Shown here: piece by piece, positions 1-5,877 of the stretch
Position numbering within the stretch: position 1 is the stretch's first letter
How the letters are laid out: each line of letters begins with the position of its first letter
Assembly: GCA_021737525.1 (NCBI GenBank)
Contig: JAIPDU010000086.1
Location: 1 to 6,762 of the forward strand
Source of the DNA: Desulfohalobiaceae bacterium
GTDB taxonomy: Bacteria > Desulfobacterota > Desulfovibrionia > Desulfovibrionales > Desulfothermaceae
Direction of reading: 5' to 3'
Length of the DNA: 6,762 bases
Position numbers and translations under genes: made by a program
Notes under the pieces: generated by a model
What the model was told of the DNA's origin: nothing
Databases searched by the model: none
What the model saw: the letters and a program-made list of their open reading frames with translations, nothing else

Positions 1-1138
1 GCCTGCCCATATCCCTCCCCATGTCCGGATTATCCAGGATCGTGTTCACCTCCCGGGCCAGGTCCGCGGCGAAGGTGCCGGGAACAAGGGGCTCGGGGTC
101 CTGCTCGGAGACTGGTGTATAGGGCACGAGGAGGCCTGTTTCACCGTGGAGCACGATGTCCGGGATGCCGCCGACCCGTGATGCGATCACTGGCGTGCCG
201 CAGGCCATGGCCTCCAGATTGATGATGCCGAAGGGCTCGTACACCGAGGGGCAGACAAAGGCCGCGGCCGCGGAATAGAGAGGAATGATCCCGGACCGGG
301 ACAGATGCCGCTCGATCCAGATAACGCGCAGCCCCGTTGTCCCGTTGATTTCTTCCACCCGTTGCTTGAGCTCCTCGCGCATGGACGGGGTATCCGCGCT
401 CGCCGCGCAGAGAACGATCTGCGTCCCCTGTCGCAGCTTCGGCGCGGCCGCCAAGAGGTGGAAGATCCCCTTTTGCGGGGTGATGCGCCCCACGAAGAGG
501 ATATAGGGCCTGTCCGGGTCGATGTTGTGGGAGCGCAGAATTTCCGGGTCGGGTTGGGGGGCGTATTCCCCGGTATCGATCCCGTTGGGGATGACGCGGA
601 TACGTTCCTCCGAAACCTGGTAGCAGTGCCGCACATCGTGTTTCATTGCTTTGGAAACTGCGATGACGCCGTCCGCTTTTTGATAGGCGCTTTGCTCCAG
701 CCAGGTGCTCACCTGGTATCCAGTGCCCAGCTGTTCTTCCTTCCAGGGCCGGTTGGGCTCCAGGGAGTGCGTGGTGAGCACCAGGGGGATTTGGAACAGG
801 TCACGGATAAGGCAGCCGGCGAAATGGGTGTACCAGGTGTGGCAGTGGACGATGTCCGCCTGTTCCATGGCCGCGGTGAATTCCAGGTTGTTCTGCAGGA
901 TGGATAGGATCTTGCCCCGCGTCGCGTCCGTGGCGGGAAAGGCGTCCTTCCTGGGCGGGATTCCCACGGGATGGATGTTCGCCTCCCTGGACTCCGGGCC
1001 GGGGCTGAAGCACAGCACCCGCACGGAGTGGCCGCCGTGGTCCAGGCGCGCCAGCTCCCGGCTGAGATAGTCGATATGCACTCCCGCCCCGCCGTAGGTA
1101 TCCGGGGGGAACTCGTTGGTCAGAAGGGCAATGCGCAT
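1..1138 (-). CDS. glgA: GT4-type glycogen synthase (Corynebacterium-type GlgA), 3' end cut by window edge
   Basis: Cytoplasmic retaining glycosyltransferase of family GT4, expected to transfer glucose from a nucleotide sugar (ADP-glucose in the glycogen synthase branch) to an alpha-1,4-glucan. Reading from ATG 1138 gives 379 uninterrupted codons to the left edge, so the stop and probably a few tens of C-terminal residues are missing. The N-terminal GT-B half opens with MRIALLTNEFPPDTYGGAG, holding the glycine-rich loop near residues 16-19. HCHTWY at 98-103 and THSLEPNRPWKEEQLG at 123-138 are hallmarks I recall for actinobacterial-type GlgA. The C-terminal half has GRITPQKG (R218, K223) and the GT4 E-X7-E motif, E301 and E309, in EPFGIINLEAM. 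The start is supported by GGGAG eight bases upstream. The gene has its own promoter and is separated from the alanine operon by a terminator. Family GT4 is near certain. The exact substrate is inferred, and a trehalose- or sucrose-related GT4 enzyme is the alternative. Confidence 0.85.
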   Translation of the reverse strand, partial: MRIALLTNEFPPDTYGGAGVHIDYLSRELARLDHGGHSVRVLCFSPGPESREANIHPVGIPPRKDAFPATDATRGKILSILQNNLEFTAAMEQADIVHCHTWYTHFAGCLIRDLFQIPLVLTTHSLEPNRPWKEEQLGTGYQVSTWLEQSAYQKADGVIAVSKAMKHDVRHCYQVSEERIRVIPNGIDTGEYAPQPDPEILRSHNIDPDRPYILFVGRITPQKGIFHLLAAAPKLRQGTQIVLCAASADTPSMREELKQRVEEINGTTGLRVIWIERHLSRSGIIPLYSAAAAFVCPSVYEPFGIINLEAMACGTPVIASRVGGIPDIVLHGETGLLVPYTPVSEQDPEPLVPGTFAADLAREVNTILDNPDMGRDMGR

Positions 1139-1166
1139 TGCTGCTGCTCCCGGAAAAGGCGTGTTT

Positions 1167-1180
1167 GCGCTGCTGAGCGC
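1167..1180 (-). other. Small hairpin in the glgA 5' leader
   Basis: The transcript segment GCGCTCAGCAGCGC can fold into a perfect 5-bp GC-rich stem with a 4-base loop, between the predicted glgA promoter and its ribosome binding site. It lacks a following U-run, so it is not an intrinsic terminator. Any effect on message stability or translation is speculative. Confidence 0.35.
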
Positions 1181-1220
1181 TTACTGGAGGGCTCAGGCCG
1201 ACAGGAAATCCGTCAGGCAG

Positions 1221-1249
1221 ACTATAAAGGGAAAAGGGGAGAAGGGCAA
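1221..1249 (-). promoter_or_regulatory. Predicted sigma70-type promoter of glgA
   Basis: On the minus strand a -35 element TTGCCC (1249-1244, 4/6 to consensus) is followed after exactly 17 bases by a -10 element TATAGT (1226-1221, 5/6). The spacer is very pyrimidine-rich. Transcription would begin near 1214, leaving a leader of about 75 bases before the glgA ATG. It lies just downstream of the terminator of the alanine operon, where an independent promoter is expected. Confidence 0.6.
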
Positions 1250-1260
1250 ACCGATTCGGT
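1250..1260. promoter_or_regulatory. 11-bp palindrome abutting the glgA -35 element
   Basis: ACCGATTCGGT is a perfect dyad (5 bp arms around a central base) lying directly upstream of the predicted -35 hexamer. Its centre falls about 41 bases before the inferred transcription start, a spacing typical of class II activator sites. No regulator is recognisable in this window and a palindrome of this size can arise by chance. Confidence 0.3.
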
Positions 1261-1279
1261 CGGGAGGATGATGGCGGGC

Positions 1280-1309
1280 AAAAAAACGGCGGGGCCAGGG
1301 GCCCCGCCG
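1280..1309 (-). terminator. Rho-independent terminator of the ald-alr-agcS operon
   Basis: The minus-strand transcript forms a perfect 10-bp stem of nearly pure G and C (CGGCGGGGCC pairing with GGCCCCGCCG) around a 3-base loop. It is followed immediately by seven U residues (1286-1280). It begins 22 bases after the agcS stop codon. Stem, loop and U-tract all fit the intrinsic terminator pattern. It separates the alanine genes from glgA. Confidence 0.92.
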
Positions 1310-1331
1310 CGGGTGCAGCAGGCTGCTATTC

Positions 1332-2684
1332 CTACTTGTTCAGGTTCTCGAAGTAGGTCTTGGTGGTCCGGAAGATAACCGGACTCAGGACCAGGAGGGC
1401 GATCAGGTTGGGCACGATCATCAGGCCGTTCATCATGTCCGCGAAAGTCCAGACGAAGTCCAGCTTGACGATGGCGCCGATAAAGATGACCGCCACGTAG
1501 AGCAGGCGATAGGGGGTTACCCCCTTCAGCCCGAAGATGTACTCGCAGCAGACCTGGCCGTAGTAGCACCAGGCCAGCATGGTGGAAAAGGCGAAGATGA
1601 TCAGGCCGAAGCCGACCACGAAGTCGCCCAGCCCGGGCACGCCGATGTTGAAGGCCATCTGGGACAGCTCGGCCCCGGTCTCCCCGCTGGTCCAGGCCCC
1701 GGTCATGATGATGAGCAGGGCGGTCAGGGTGCAGACGCAGATGGTGTCGATGAAAGTGCCCAGCATGCCCACGATACCCTGGCGGACGGGATCCTGGGTC
1801 CGGGCCGCGGCGTGGGCGATGGGCGCGCTGCCCAGCCCGGCCTCGTTGGAGAACACGCCCCGGGCCACGCCAAAGCGGAGGACCTGGGCGATTGCCGCTC
1901 CTGTGAATCCGCCGGTTGCCGCGGTTCCGGTGAAGGCGTCGCTGAAGATCATGCCAAAGGCGGAGGCGACCTGTTCGATGTTGAAGCCGATGATGATCAA
2001 AGCGCCGACAACGTAGACAATGGCCATGAAGGGGACCAGCTTTTCCGTGACCTCGGCGATGCGGCGGATGCCGCCGATGACCACGGAAAAGGTCAGTCCG
2101 GCCAGGACCAGCCCGGTGGTCCAGTAGGGAACGCTGAAAGCGCGTTCAGCGGCACGGGCCACGGAGTTGGACTGGACCATGTTCCCGATGCCCAGGGCGG
2201 CTATGGCGGCGAAGACAGCGAAGCAGAAGCCGAGCCATTGCCAGTTCTTCCCCATCCCGTTCTTGATGTAGTACATGGGCCCGCCCACATAGGAGCCGTC
2301 GGGCATGGTCTCGCGATAGCGGACCGCGAGAACGGCCTCGCCGTATTTCGTGGCCATGCCGAAGATGGCGGTGACCCACATCCAGAAGACGGCTCCGGGA
2401 CCGCCGAGATAGATGGCCGTGGCCACTCCCGCGATGTTTCCGGTCCCGATGGTTGCGGAGAGAGCGGTCATCAGGGCCTGGAAGGGGGTGATTTCTCCCT
2501 CGCCCTTCTGCTCGCTTTTCTTGCGGCCCTGCATGAGCAGCTTGAAGGCGTACCCGATCTTTCGGACGGTTTGCCAGCGCATGCCGAAAGTGAGATAGAT
2601 TCCGGTGCCCACGAGGAGTATGAGCATGTACGGGCCCCAGACGAATCCGCTGATTGTCTCAAACAATGCGAGCAAAGCTTCCAT
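1332..2684 (-). CDS. agcS: Sodium:alanine (glycine) symporter, AGCS family
   Basis: Inner-membrane secondary transporter that couples sodium entry to uptake of alanine, often also glycine and in some members D-alanine. The 450-residue length is normal for the family. Many hydrophobic segments are visible, for example around residues 17-33, 153-170, 189-204, 219-234, 355-372 and 395-407. The conserved block TIGTGNIAGVATAIYLGGPG (78-97) followed by FWMW (100-103), GGPMYYI (134-140), GNMVQSN (167-173) and the loop GVFSNEAGLGSAPIAHAAA (276-294) are characteristic of AGCS proteins. ATG 2684 is preceded by a strong AAGGAGG five bases away. It follows alr by only 15 bases and precedes the operon terminator, so it is the last gene of the alanine unit. 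With alr and ald beside it, alanine is the likeliest main substrate. The sequence alone does not settle alanine versus glycine or stereochemical preference. Confidence 0.93.
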   Translation of the reverse strand: MEALLALFETISGFVWGPYMLILLVGTGIYLTFGMRWQTVRKIGYAFKLLMQGRKKSEQKGEGEITPFQALMTALSATIGTGNIAGVATAIYLGGPGAVFWMWVTAIFGMATKYGEAVLAVRYRETMPDGSYVGGPMYYIKNGMGKNWQWLGFCFAVFAAIAALGIGNMVQSNSVARAAERAFSVPYWTTGLVLAGLTFSVVIGGIRRIAEVTEKLVPFMAIVYVVGALIIIGFNIEQVASAFGMIFSDAFTGTAATGGFTGAAIAQVLRFGVARGVFSNEAGLGSAPIAHAAARTQDPVRQGIVGMLGTFIDTICVCTLTALLIIMTGAWTSGETGAELSQMAFNIGVPGLGDFVVGFGLIIFAFSTMLAWCYYGQVCCEYIFGLKGVTPYRLLYVAVIFIGAIVKLDFVWTFADMMNGLMIVPNLIALLVLSPVIFRTTKTYFENLNK

Positions 2685-2699
2685 GTCCGCCTCCTTGGT

Positions 2700-3923
2700 T
2701 TAGGGTTGCGAGCGGGATAGGGGGGAGGAGCGCGCGCCGGGCTCCGGGGACTCGGAGCGATACACCCGCGGGACCCTGGAGGTGAGCGCGGTGACGATCT
2801 CGTAGGAGATGGTCCGGCAGATCCCTGCCAGCTCCTCCGCGCTCACCCGGTCGTCGCCATCCCCTCCCAGGAGGACGACTTCCTCCCCCGCCTGTGGAGC
2901 CTCGGCCTCTCCCAGATCGACCACTGTCTGGTCCATGCAGACCTGGCCTGCCACGCACGACCTGCGGCCGCGGAAGAGCACTTTGGCCCCGGGGGAGAGG
3001 CAACGCCTGTATCCGTCCGCATAGCCGACAGGCAGCGTTCCGATCCAGGTTTCCCCGTCCGTGGCGTATTTCGAGCCGTAGCTGACGGGGAACCCCGGAC
3101 CCACGCGCTTGACCTGCGCGATACGGGCCTTGAGGGTGAGGGCCGGGGTCAGCCCGAGATCCACGGGACTTCGGCCGACCAGGGGAGTCAGGCCGTAGAG
3201 CATGAGCCCCGGACGGACCAGATCCAGATGGGTCTCGGGCATAGCCAGCAGTGCGGCGCTGTTCGCGGCGTGGCGAAGGGGGATCTCGATTCCGCGCTCC
3301 CGCAGGCCGTCCACCAGAGCGTGGAATCGGGCCAGTTGGAGCCCGGTGAAATCCCTGTCCGGCTCGTCCGCCCGTGCGAAGTGGGTGTAGATACCCTCCG
3401 GAGCCAGGCCTTGCAGCCCCGCGATGGCCTCCGTCTGGTCCAGTGCCTCGCCGCTGGGCTCGGACCGGGTCGCGCCCTCCCTCACGGTCACCACGCCCAG
3501 ACGCCCCATGCCGGTGTCCACTTTGAGATGGACCCGGAGACGCCGTCCCAGGGCTACCGCCCTGCGCGAAAGGGCGCTCGCGGTGTCCGGGTCGAACACG
3601 GTCTGGATCAGATCGTGCTCCAGGAGCTCATCCACTCGGTCCGGCGGGGTGGCGCCGAAAACGAGGATGTCGGCGCCGATCCCAGCCCGGCGCAGGACAA
3701 GGGCCTCATCCATTCGGGCCACGGCCAGACAGTCCGCCCCGCTGTCCAGGGCGGCCCGGGCAGTGGGCACGGCTCCGTGCCCGTAGCCGTCCGCCTTGAC
3801 CACGGCCATGACCCGCGTGGTCTCGGGCACCGTCTGTCTGGCCCTGCGGCAGTTCTCCGCGATGGCTCCAAGATCCACTTCCGCCCGGAGAGGGAGCGAT
3901 GTGTCCTGTCGGCTGATGTCCAT
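2700..3923 (-). CDS. alr: Alanine racemase (PLP-dependent, Fold type III)
   Basis: Interconverts L- and D-alanine in the cytoplasm, supplying D-alanine for peptidoglycan or feeding D-alanine to catabolism. The 407 residues contain the PLP-binding motif AVVKADGYGHG with K43 as the Schiff-base lysine, KVDTGMGRLG (134-143), HAANSAA (218-224), VRPGLMLYG (236-244), the catalytic tyrosine Y282 in VSYGSKY, and the substrate-side CMDQ (329-332). The fold ends at about VPRVY (384-388). The last 19 residues are a Ser/Pro/Arg-rich tail that looks dispensable. ATG 3923 is the only start codon in the short open stretch before the first conserved motif. It lacks a Shine-Dalgarno sequence, and the bases just before it read CCTCCT, the reverse complement of one. 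It lies 74 bases after ald and 15 before agcS. Placement between a catabolic dehydrogenase and an alanine carrier resembles a dadX-like role. Whether it is also the essential biosynthetic racemase cannot be told here. Confidence 0.95.
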   Translation of the reverse strand: MDISRQDTSLPLRAEVDLGAIAENCRRARQTVPETTRVMAVVKADGYGHGAVPTARAALDSGADCLAVARMDEALVLRRAGIGADILVFGATPPDRVDELLEHDLIQTVFDPDTASALSRRAVALGRRLRVHLKVDTGMGRLGVVTVREGATRSEPSGEALDQTEAIAGLQGLAPEGIYTHFARADEPDRDFTGLQLARFHALVDGLRERGIEIPLRHAANSAALLAMPETHLDLVRPGLMLYGLTPLVGRSPVDLGLTPALTLKARIAQVKRVGPGFPVSYGSKYATDGETWIGTLPVGYADGYRRCLSPGAKVLFRGRRSCVAGQVCMDQTVVDLGEAEAPQAGEEVVLLGGDGDDRVSAEELAGICRTISYEIVTALTSRVPRVYRSESPEPGARSSPLSRSQP

Positions 3924-3965
3924 AGGAGGTATTGGGGTCTTTTCACTTCCGTCTTACGTCGCACT

Positions 3966-3988
3966 GTCCGGGAAATCCCTTTCCGGAC
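3966..3988 (-). other. Intercistronic hairpin between ald and alr
   Basis: In the 74-bp gap, GTCCGG and CCGGAC flank an 11-base interior that can add two A-U pairs across one A-C mismatch. The result is a stem of at least six GC-rich pairs starting about 10 bases after the ald stop. There is no U-tract on the minus-strand transcript, so it is not a standard terminator. It may stabilise the upstream ald message or reduce read-through into alr. This is inference. Confidence 0.45.
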
Positions 3989-3997
3989 GGGATCGAG

Positions 3998-5116
3998 CTA
4001 GAGCACGTCTTCGGGCAGCTTGCATATATTCTGCATCTGGAATGCCTCTCCGACAGGGGGACAGGTCAGAGTGCCCTTGTATACGTTCAGGCCCTGTCGC
4101 AGCAAGGCATTCTCCCGGCAGGCACCTTCGGCTCCCTTGGCCGCGATCTCCAGACCATAGTGTATGGTGGCATTGTTAAGAGCGTAGGTGGAAGTGCGGG
4201 CATAGGCCCCGGGCATGTTGGCCACGCAATAGTGCTGCACTCCCTCCTCTTGGTAGACCGGATCGCTGTGCGTCGTGGCCCGCGAGGTATCGGCGAACCC
4301 TCCCTGGTCAATGGCCACGTCCACAAGCACCGCACCCTCTTTCATGCTCCGCAGCCGATCCCTGTTGATGAGCTTGGGTGCCTTGGCTCCCGGAACAAGC
4401 ACGGCTCCGACAACGATGTCCGCCTGCTTCAGGGATTCCTCCAGATTCTGGCTGTTGCTGAACTGGGTGAACACGTTGGCCGGCATGATGTCGCCCAGGT
4501 ACTCCAGGGTATTCACGTTGATATCCAGAACGGTGACTCTGGAGCCGAAGCCGGAGGCGGTTTTGGCCGCGTTGCTGCCCACGACCCCTCCGCCGATGAT
4601 GAGCACGTTCGCCGGGAGCACTCCCGGCACTCCGGTGGGCAGGAGGCCGCGTCCCCCGAAGGGCTTGCCCAGGAAATAGGCGCCCATGAGAGGCGCCATG
4701 CGGCCGGCGATCTCGCTCATGGGCTTGAGCAGGGGGAGGGCGCCGCTTTTGTCCTGCACCGTTTCGTAGGCGATGGCGATGATCTCCCGTTCCAGACAGG
4801 CCTGGGTCAGTTCCTGGTCCGCTGCCAGATGGAAATAGGTGTAGATGATCTGGCCGGGCTGCATCAGGGGATATTCTTCGGCAAGCGGCTCCTTGACCTT
4901 GACGATCATCTCCGCTTCCTTCCATATGGTTTCGGGCCCCTGAACGATCTCTGCCCCGGCGTCGGAGTATTCCCTGTCCGAGATTCCGGAGCCGAGGCCG
5001 GCACCCTCCTGGATGGCAACACGATGGCCGGCCTCGATATAGGCCCTGGCAGCCGCGGGCGTGAGGCCGACACGGAACTCATTGTTCTTGATTTCTGCGG
5101 GGCAGCCGATATGCAT
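3998..5116 (-). CDS. ald: L-alanine dehydrogenase (NAD+)
   Basis: Catalyses reversible oxidative deamination of L-alanine to pyruvate and ammonium with NAD+, in the cytoplasm. The 372-residue product matches the family length. It begins with MHIGCPAEIKNNEFRVGLTP, where R15 binds substrate. KVKEP gives K75, FHLAAD the catalytic H96, and VAIDQGG the catalytic D270. These positions coincide with those I know from characterised alanine dehydrogenases. The Rossmann dinucleotide-binding loop is IIGGGVVGSNAA (173-184), ending in the acidic D198 of VLDIN, as expected for NAD(H). YCVANMPGAYARTST (296-310) is a further conserved block. The start ATG 5116 has a strong AGGAGG eight bases upstream. It is the first gene of the alanine unit and is preceded by a 165-bp gap with several symmetric motifs. 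In an anaerobe this enzyme could either use alanine as electron donor and carbon source or fix ammonium into alanine. Confidence 0.97.
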   Translation of the reverse strand: MHIGCPAEIKNNEFRVGLTPAAARAYIEAGHRVAIQEGAGLGSGISDREYSDAGAEIVQGPETIWKEAEMIVKVKEPLAEEYPLMQPGQIIYTYFHLAADQELTQACLEREIIAIAYETVQDKSGALPLLKPMSEIAGRMAPLMGAYFLGKPFGGRGLLPTGVPGVLPANVLIIGGGVVGSNAAKTASGFGSRVTVLDINVNTLEYLGDIMPANVFTQFSNSQNLEESLKQADIVVGAVLVPGAKAPKLINRDRLRSMKEGAVLVDVAIDQGGFADTSRATTHSDPVYQEEGVQHYCVANMPGAYARTSTYALNNATIHYGLEIAAKGAEGACRENALLRQGLNVYKGTLTCPPVGEAFQMQNICKLPEDVL

Positions 5117-5135
5117 GGCCTGATCCTCCTGTTGA

Positions 5136-5149
5136 CTTAAGGTGTTAAG
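5136..5149. promoter_or_regulatory. Small dyad just upstream of the ald ribosome binding site
   Basis: CTTAAGGTGTTAAG is a perfect 5-bp inverted repeat with a 4-base centre. It ends about six bases upstream of the AGGAGG of ald and abuts the 8-bp palindrome GAGGCCTC (5149-5156). Its position would suit an operator or a weak leader hairpin controlling ald. No convincing -35/-10 pair could be placed with confidence in this gap, so the relation to the transcription start is unknown. Confidence 0.3.
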
Positions 5150-5174
5150 AGGCCTCGCAATTTTTGCTTGCTGG

Positions 5175-5216
5175 GCGATTGGTGGCTTCTTTCAGGGGGA
5201 GAGTCGCGATTGGAGG
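5175..5216. repeat. Direct repeat pair upstream of ald, 31-bp spacing
   Basis: GCGATTGGTGG at 5175-5185 recurs as GCGATTGGAGG at 5206-5216 (10 of 11 identical). The copies are in the same orientation, 31 bp start to start, close to three turns of B-DNA. Such phasing would put two protein-binding sites on one face of the helix. They lie about 60 to 100 bp upstream of the ald start, a natural place for an alanine-responsive regulator, but no regulator is identified. Confidence 0.4.
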
Positions 5217-5217
5217 T

Positions 5218-5244
5218 AGGGAGTCGGACAGTGTCCAACTACCT
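5218..5244. promoter_or_regulatory. 27-bp interrupted palindrome, candidate operator upstream of ald
   Basis: Centred on base 5231, the perfect core GGACAGTGTCC is extended outward by matching AGT/ACT and AGG/CCT arms, giving 11 of 13 paired positions. The centre is about 115 bp upstream of the ald ATG and immediately beside one copy of the direct repeat. It could be a dimeric regulator site. As RNA it could also fold into a stem. No U-run follows, so it is not an intrinsic terminator. Confidence 0.45.
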
Positions 5245-5257
5245 GGATAGCGAATGA

Positions 5258-5281
5258 GGCGGCAAAAGCTGTTTCGCCACC
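5258..5281 (-). terminator. Hairpin directly after the ACT gene; weak terminator candidate
   Basis: The 24 bases right after the ACT-gene stop codon fold as a 10-bp stem with two G-U wobbles (GGTGGCGAAA with TTTTGCCGCC) around the loop CAGC. No uridine tract follows (the next bases are TCATTCGC), so intrinsic termination would be inefficient. A transcript-end stabiliser or a partial terminator insulating ald from the upstream promoter is more likely. Confidence 0.45.
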
Positions 5282-5817
5282 TTACGATTTTGCCGCGAAG
5301 TAAATGTCCATATGCAGCTCTTCGTCGACCTCGTGCAAGCCCCGCCTTAATTCGTGGGTGATCATGTCTTCCGGCGTTTCGACCTCCAAAGCGATGCTGT
5401 ATATCCCTGTTCCGCTTTGCGGTGCGAACTTTTTTTGGGAGGTGAGGGAAACGATGTTGATCTTGTGCCAGGCAAGATAGGAGCTGGTCTTGTAGACTAT
5501 GCCGCACTTGTCAATGCCTTCCATGCGAATGGAATGTGTCGATGATGCTTTGCTGTGATGGTTTTTTTCAGGGGAATGCTTCGGAAGAAGGCGGTAATCC
5601 CTTTTTCCTGCTCTAGCCTTTGACAAGCAAAAGCGAGCTCTTATACGGTATTTTTCCCGGAGAAAATGAAAGGTAAAATGAGCCCGAATTCCTCGGAAAG
5701 GCGAGTCATGTTCGAATCTTCCAGATTGCATCCCGAATCGAACATGATCCGGGTATAGCCAGCTACGATGCCAACGCGATCCTGGCCGAAGGCCGTCATG
5801 ATATCGGGTTGGCTCAT
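5282..5817 (-). pseudogene. Broken tandem-ACT-domain regulator, GcvR-like
   Basis: The original product would be about 178 residues with two ACT domains, as in GcvR-like glycine cleavage regulators that sense amino acids. From ATG 5817 (AAGAG/GGAG just upstream) the first domain reads MSQPDIMTAFGQDRVGIVAG, then GCNLEDSNMTRLSEEFGLIL, both typical of ACT/GcvR proteins. An in-frame TAA stops it at codon 59 (5643-5641). Past the stop the same frame still looks coding: ELAFACQRLEQEKGITAFFR. At an A7 run (5568-5562) the coding signal moves to the -1 frame. The second domain follows there with MEGIDKCGIVYKTSSYLA and NIVSLTSQKKFAPQSGTGIY, ending at stop 5282. Two independent lesions argue for a decaying pseudogene. 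The segment also looks richer in A+T than its neighbours. It lies between lipA and ald, so its past target may have been glycine or alanine metabolism. Sequencing error in the A7 run could explain the shift, but not the TAA as easily. Confidence 0.8.
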
Positions 5818-5848
5818 ATTCGACTCTTCTCCATCGTGAATGCAAGGT

Positions 5849-5877
5849 ATAGTATATTCATTTGTTTCCAGGGTCAA
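5849..5877 (-). promoter_or_regulatory. Predicted sigma70-type promoter of the ACT gene
   Basis: Minus-strand TTGACC (5877-5872, 5/6 to the -35 consensus) lies 17 bases from TACTAT (5854-5849, 4/6). The overlapping TATACT (5856-5851) matches the -10 consensus 5/6 but at a 15-base spacing. The -35 element overlaps the lipA TGA stop codon. Transcription would start near 5842, about 25 bases before the ACT-gene ATG, suggesting that this locus once had its own promoter. Confidence 0.55.

Noticed and set aside
1812..2720. 302-codon plus-strand open frame opposite agcS
   Set aside because: Composition rich in Gly, Asp, His and Glu is typical of the reverse strand of a membrane-protein gene. It covers well-conserved agcS sequence and has no recognisable domain.
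3932..5140. 402-codon plus-strand open frame opposite ald
   Set aside because: It is antisense to an unambiguous ald gene, its predicted protein resembles no family I know, and long antisense frames are common in GC-rich coding DNA.
5117..5281. Glycine riboswitch upstream of ald
   Set aside because: The GcvR-like and AGCS genes made this worth checking, but the sense strand lacks the paired aptamer core motifs. A loosely similar GGAGAG/TCAGG arrangement is only on the opposite strand.
5258..5281. Sigma54 promoter (GG/GC elements) upstream of ald
   Set aside because: The TGGC and TTGC blocks are 13 bases apart between GG and GC, not the required 10, and they form the two arms of a hairpin instead.
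5641..5643. Programmed stop read-through or recoding in the ACT gene
   Set aside because: TAA is the least read-through-prone stop, no recoding element is apparent, and a second lesion downstream makes simple decay more economical.
5282..5845. 187-codon minus-strand frame read as one intact gene
   Set aside because: Only its C-terminal half (from about 5567) looks like an ACT domain. The N-terminal half is an off-frame reading of the first ACT domain, which is clearly encoded in the other frame.
5818..5877. TTG 5877 as the start of the ACT gene
   Set aside because: The extra 20 residues are not family-like, and this start would overlap the predicted promoter and the lipA stop. ATG 5817 has a good ribosome binding site and begins right at the ACT domain.
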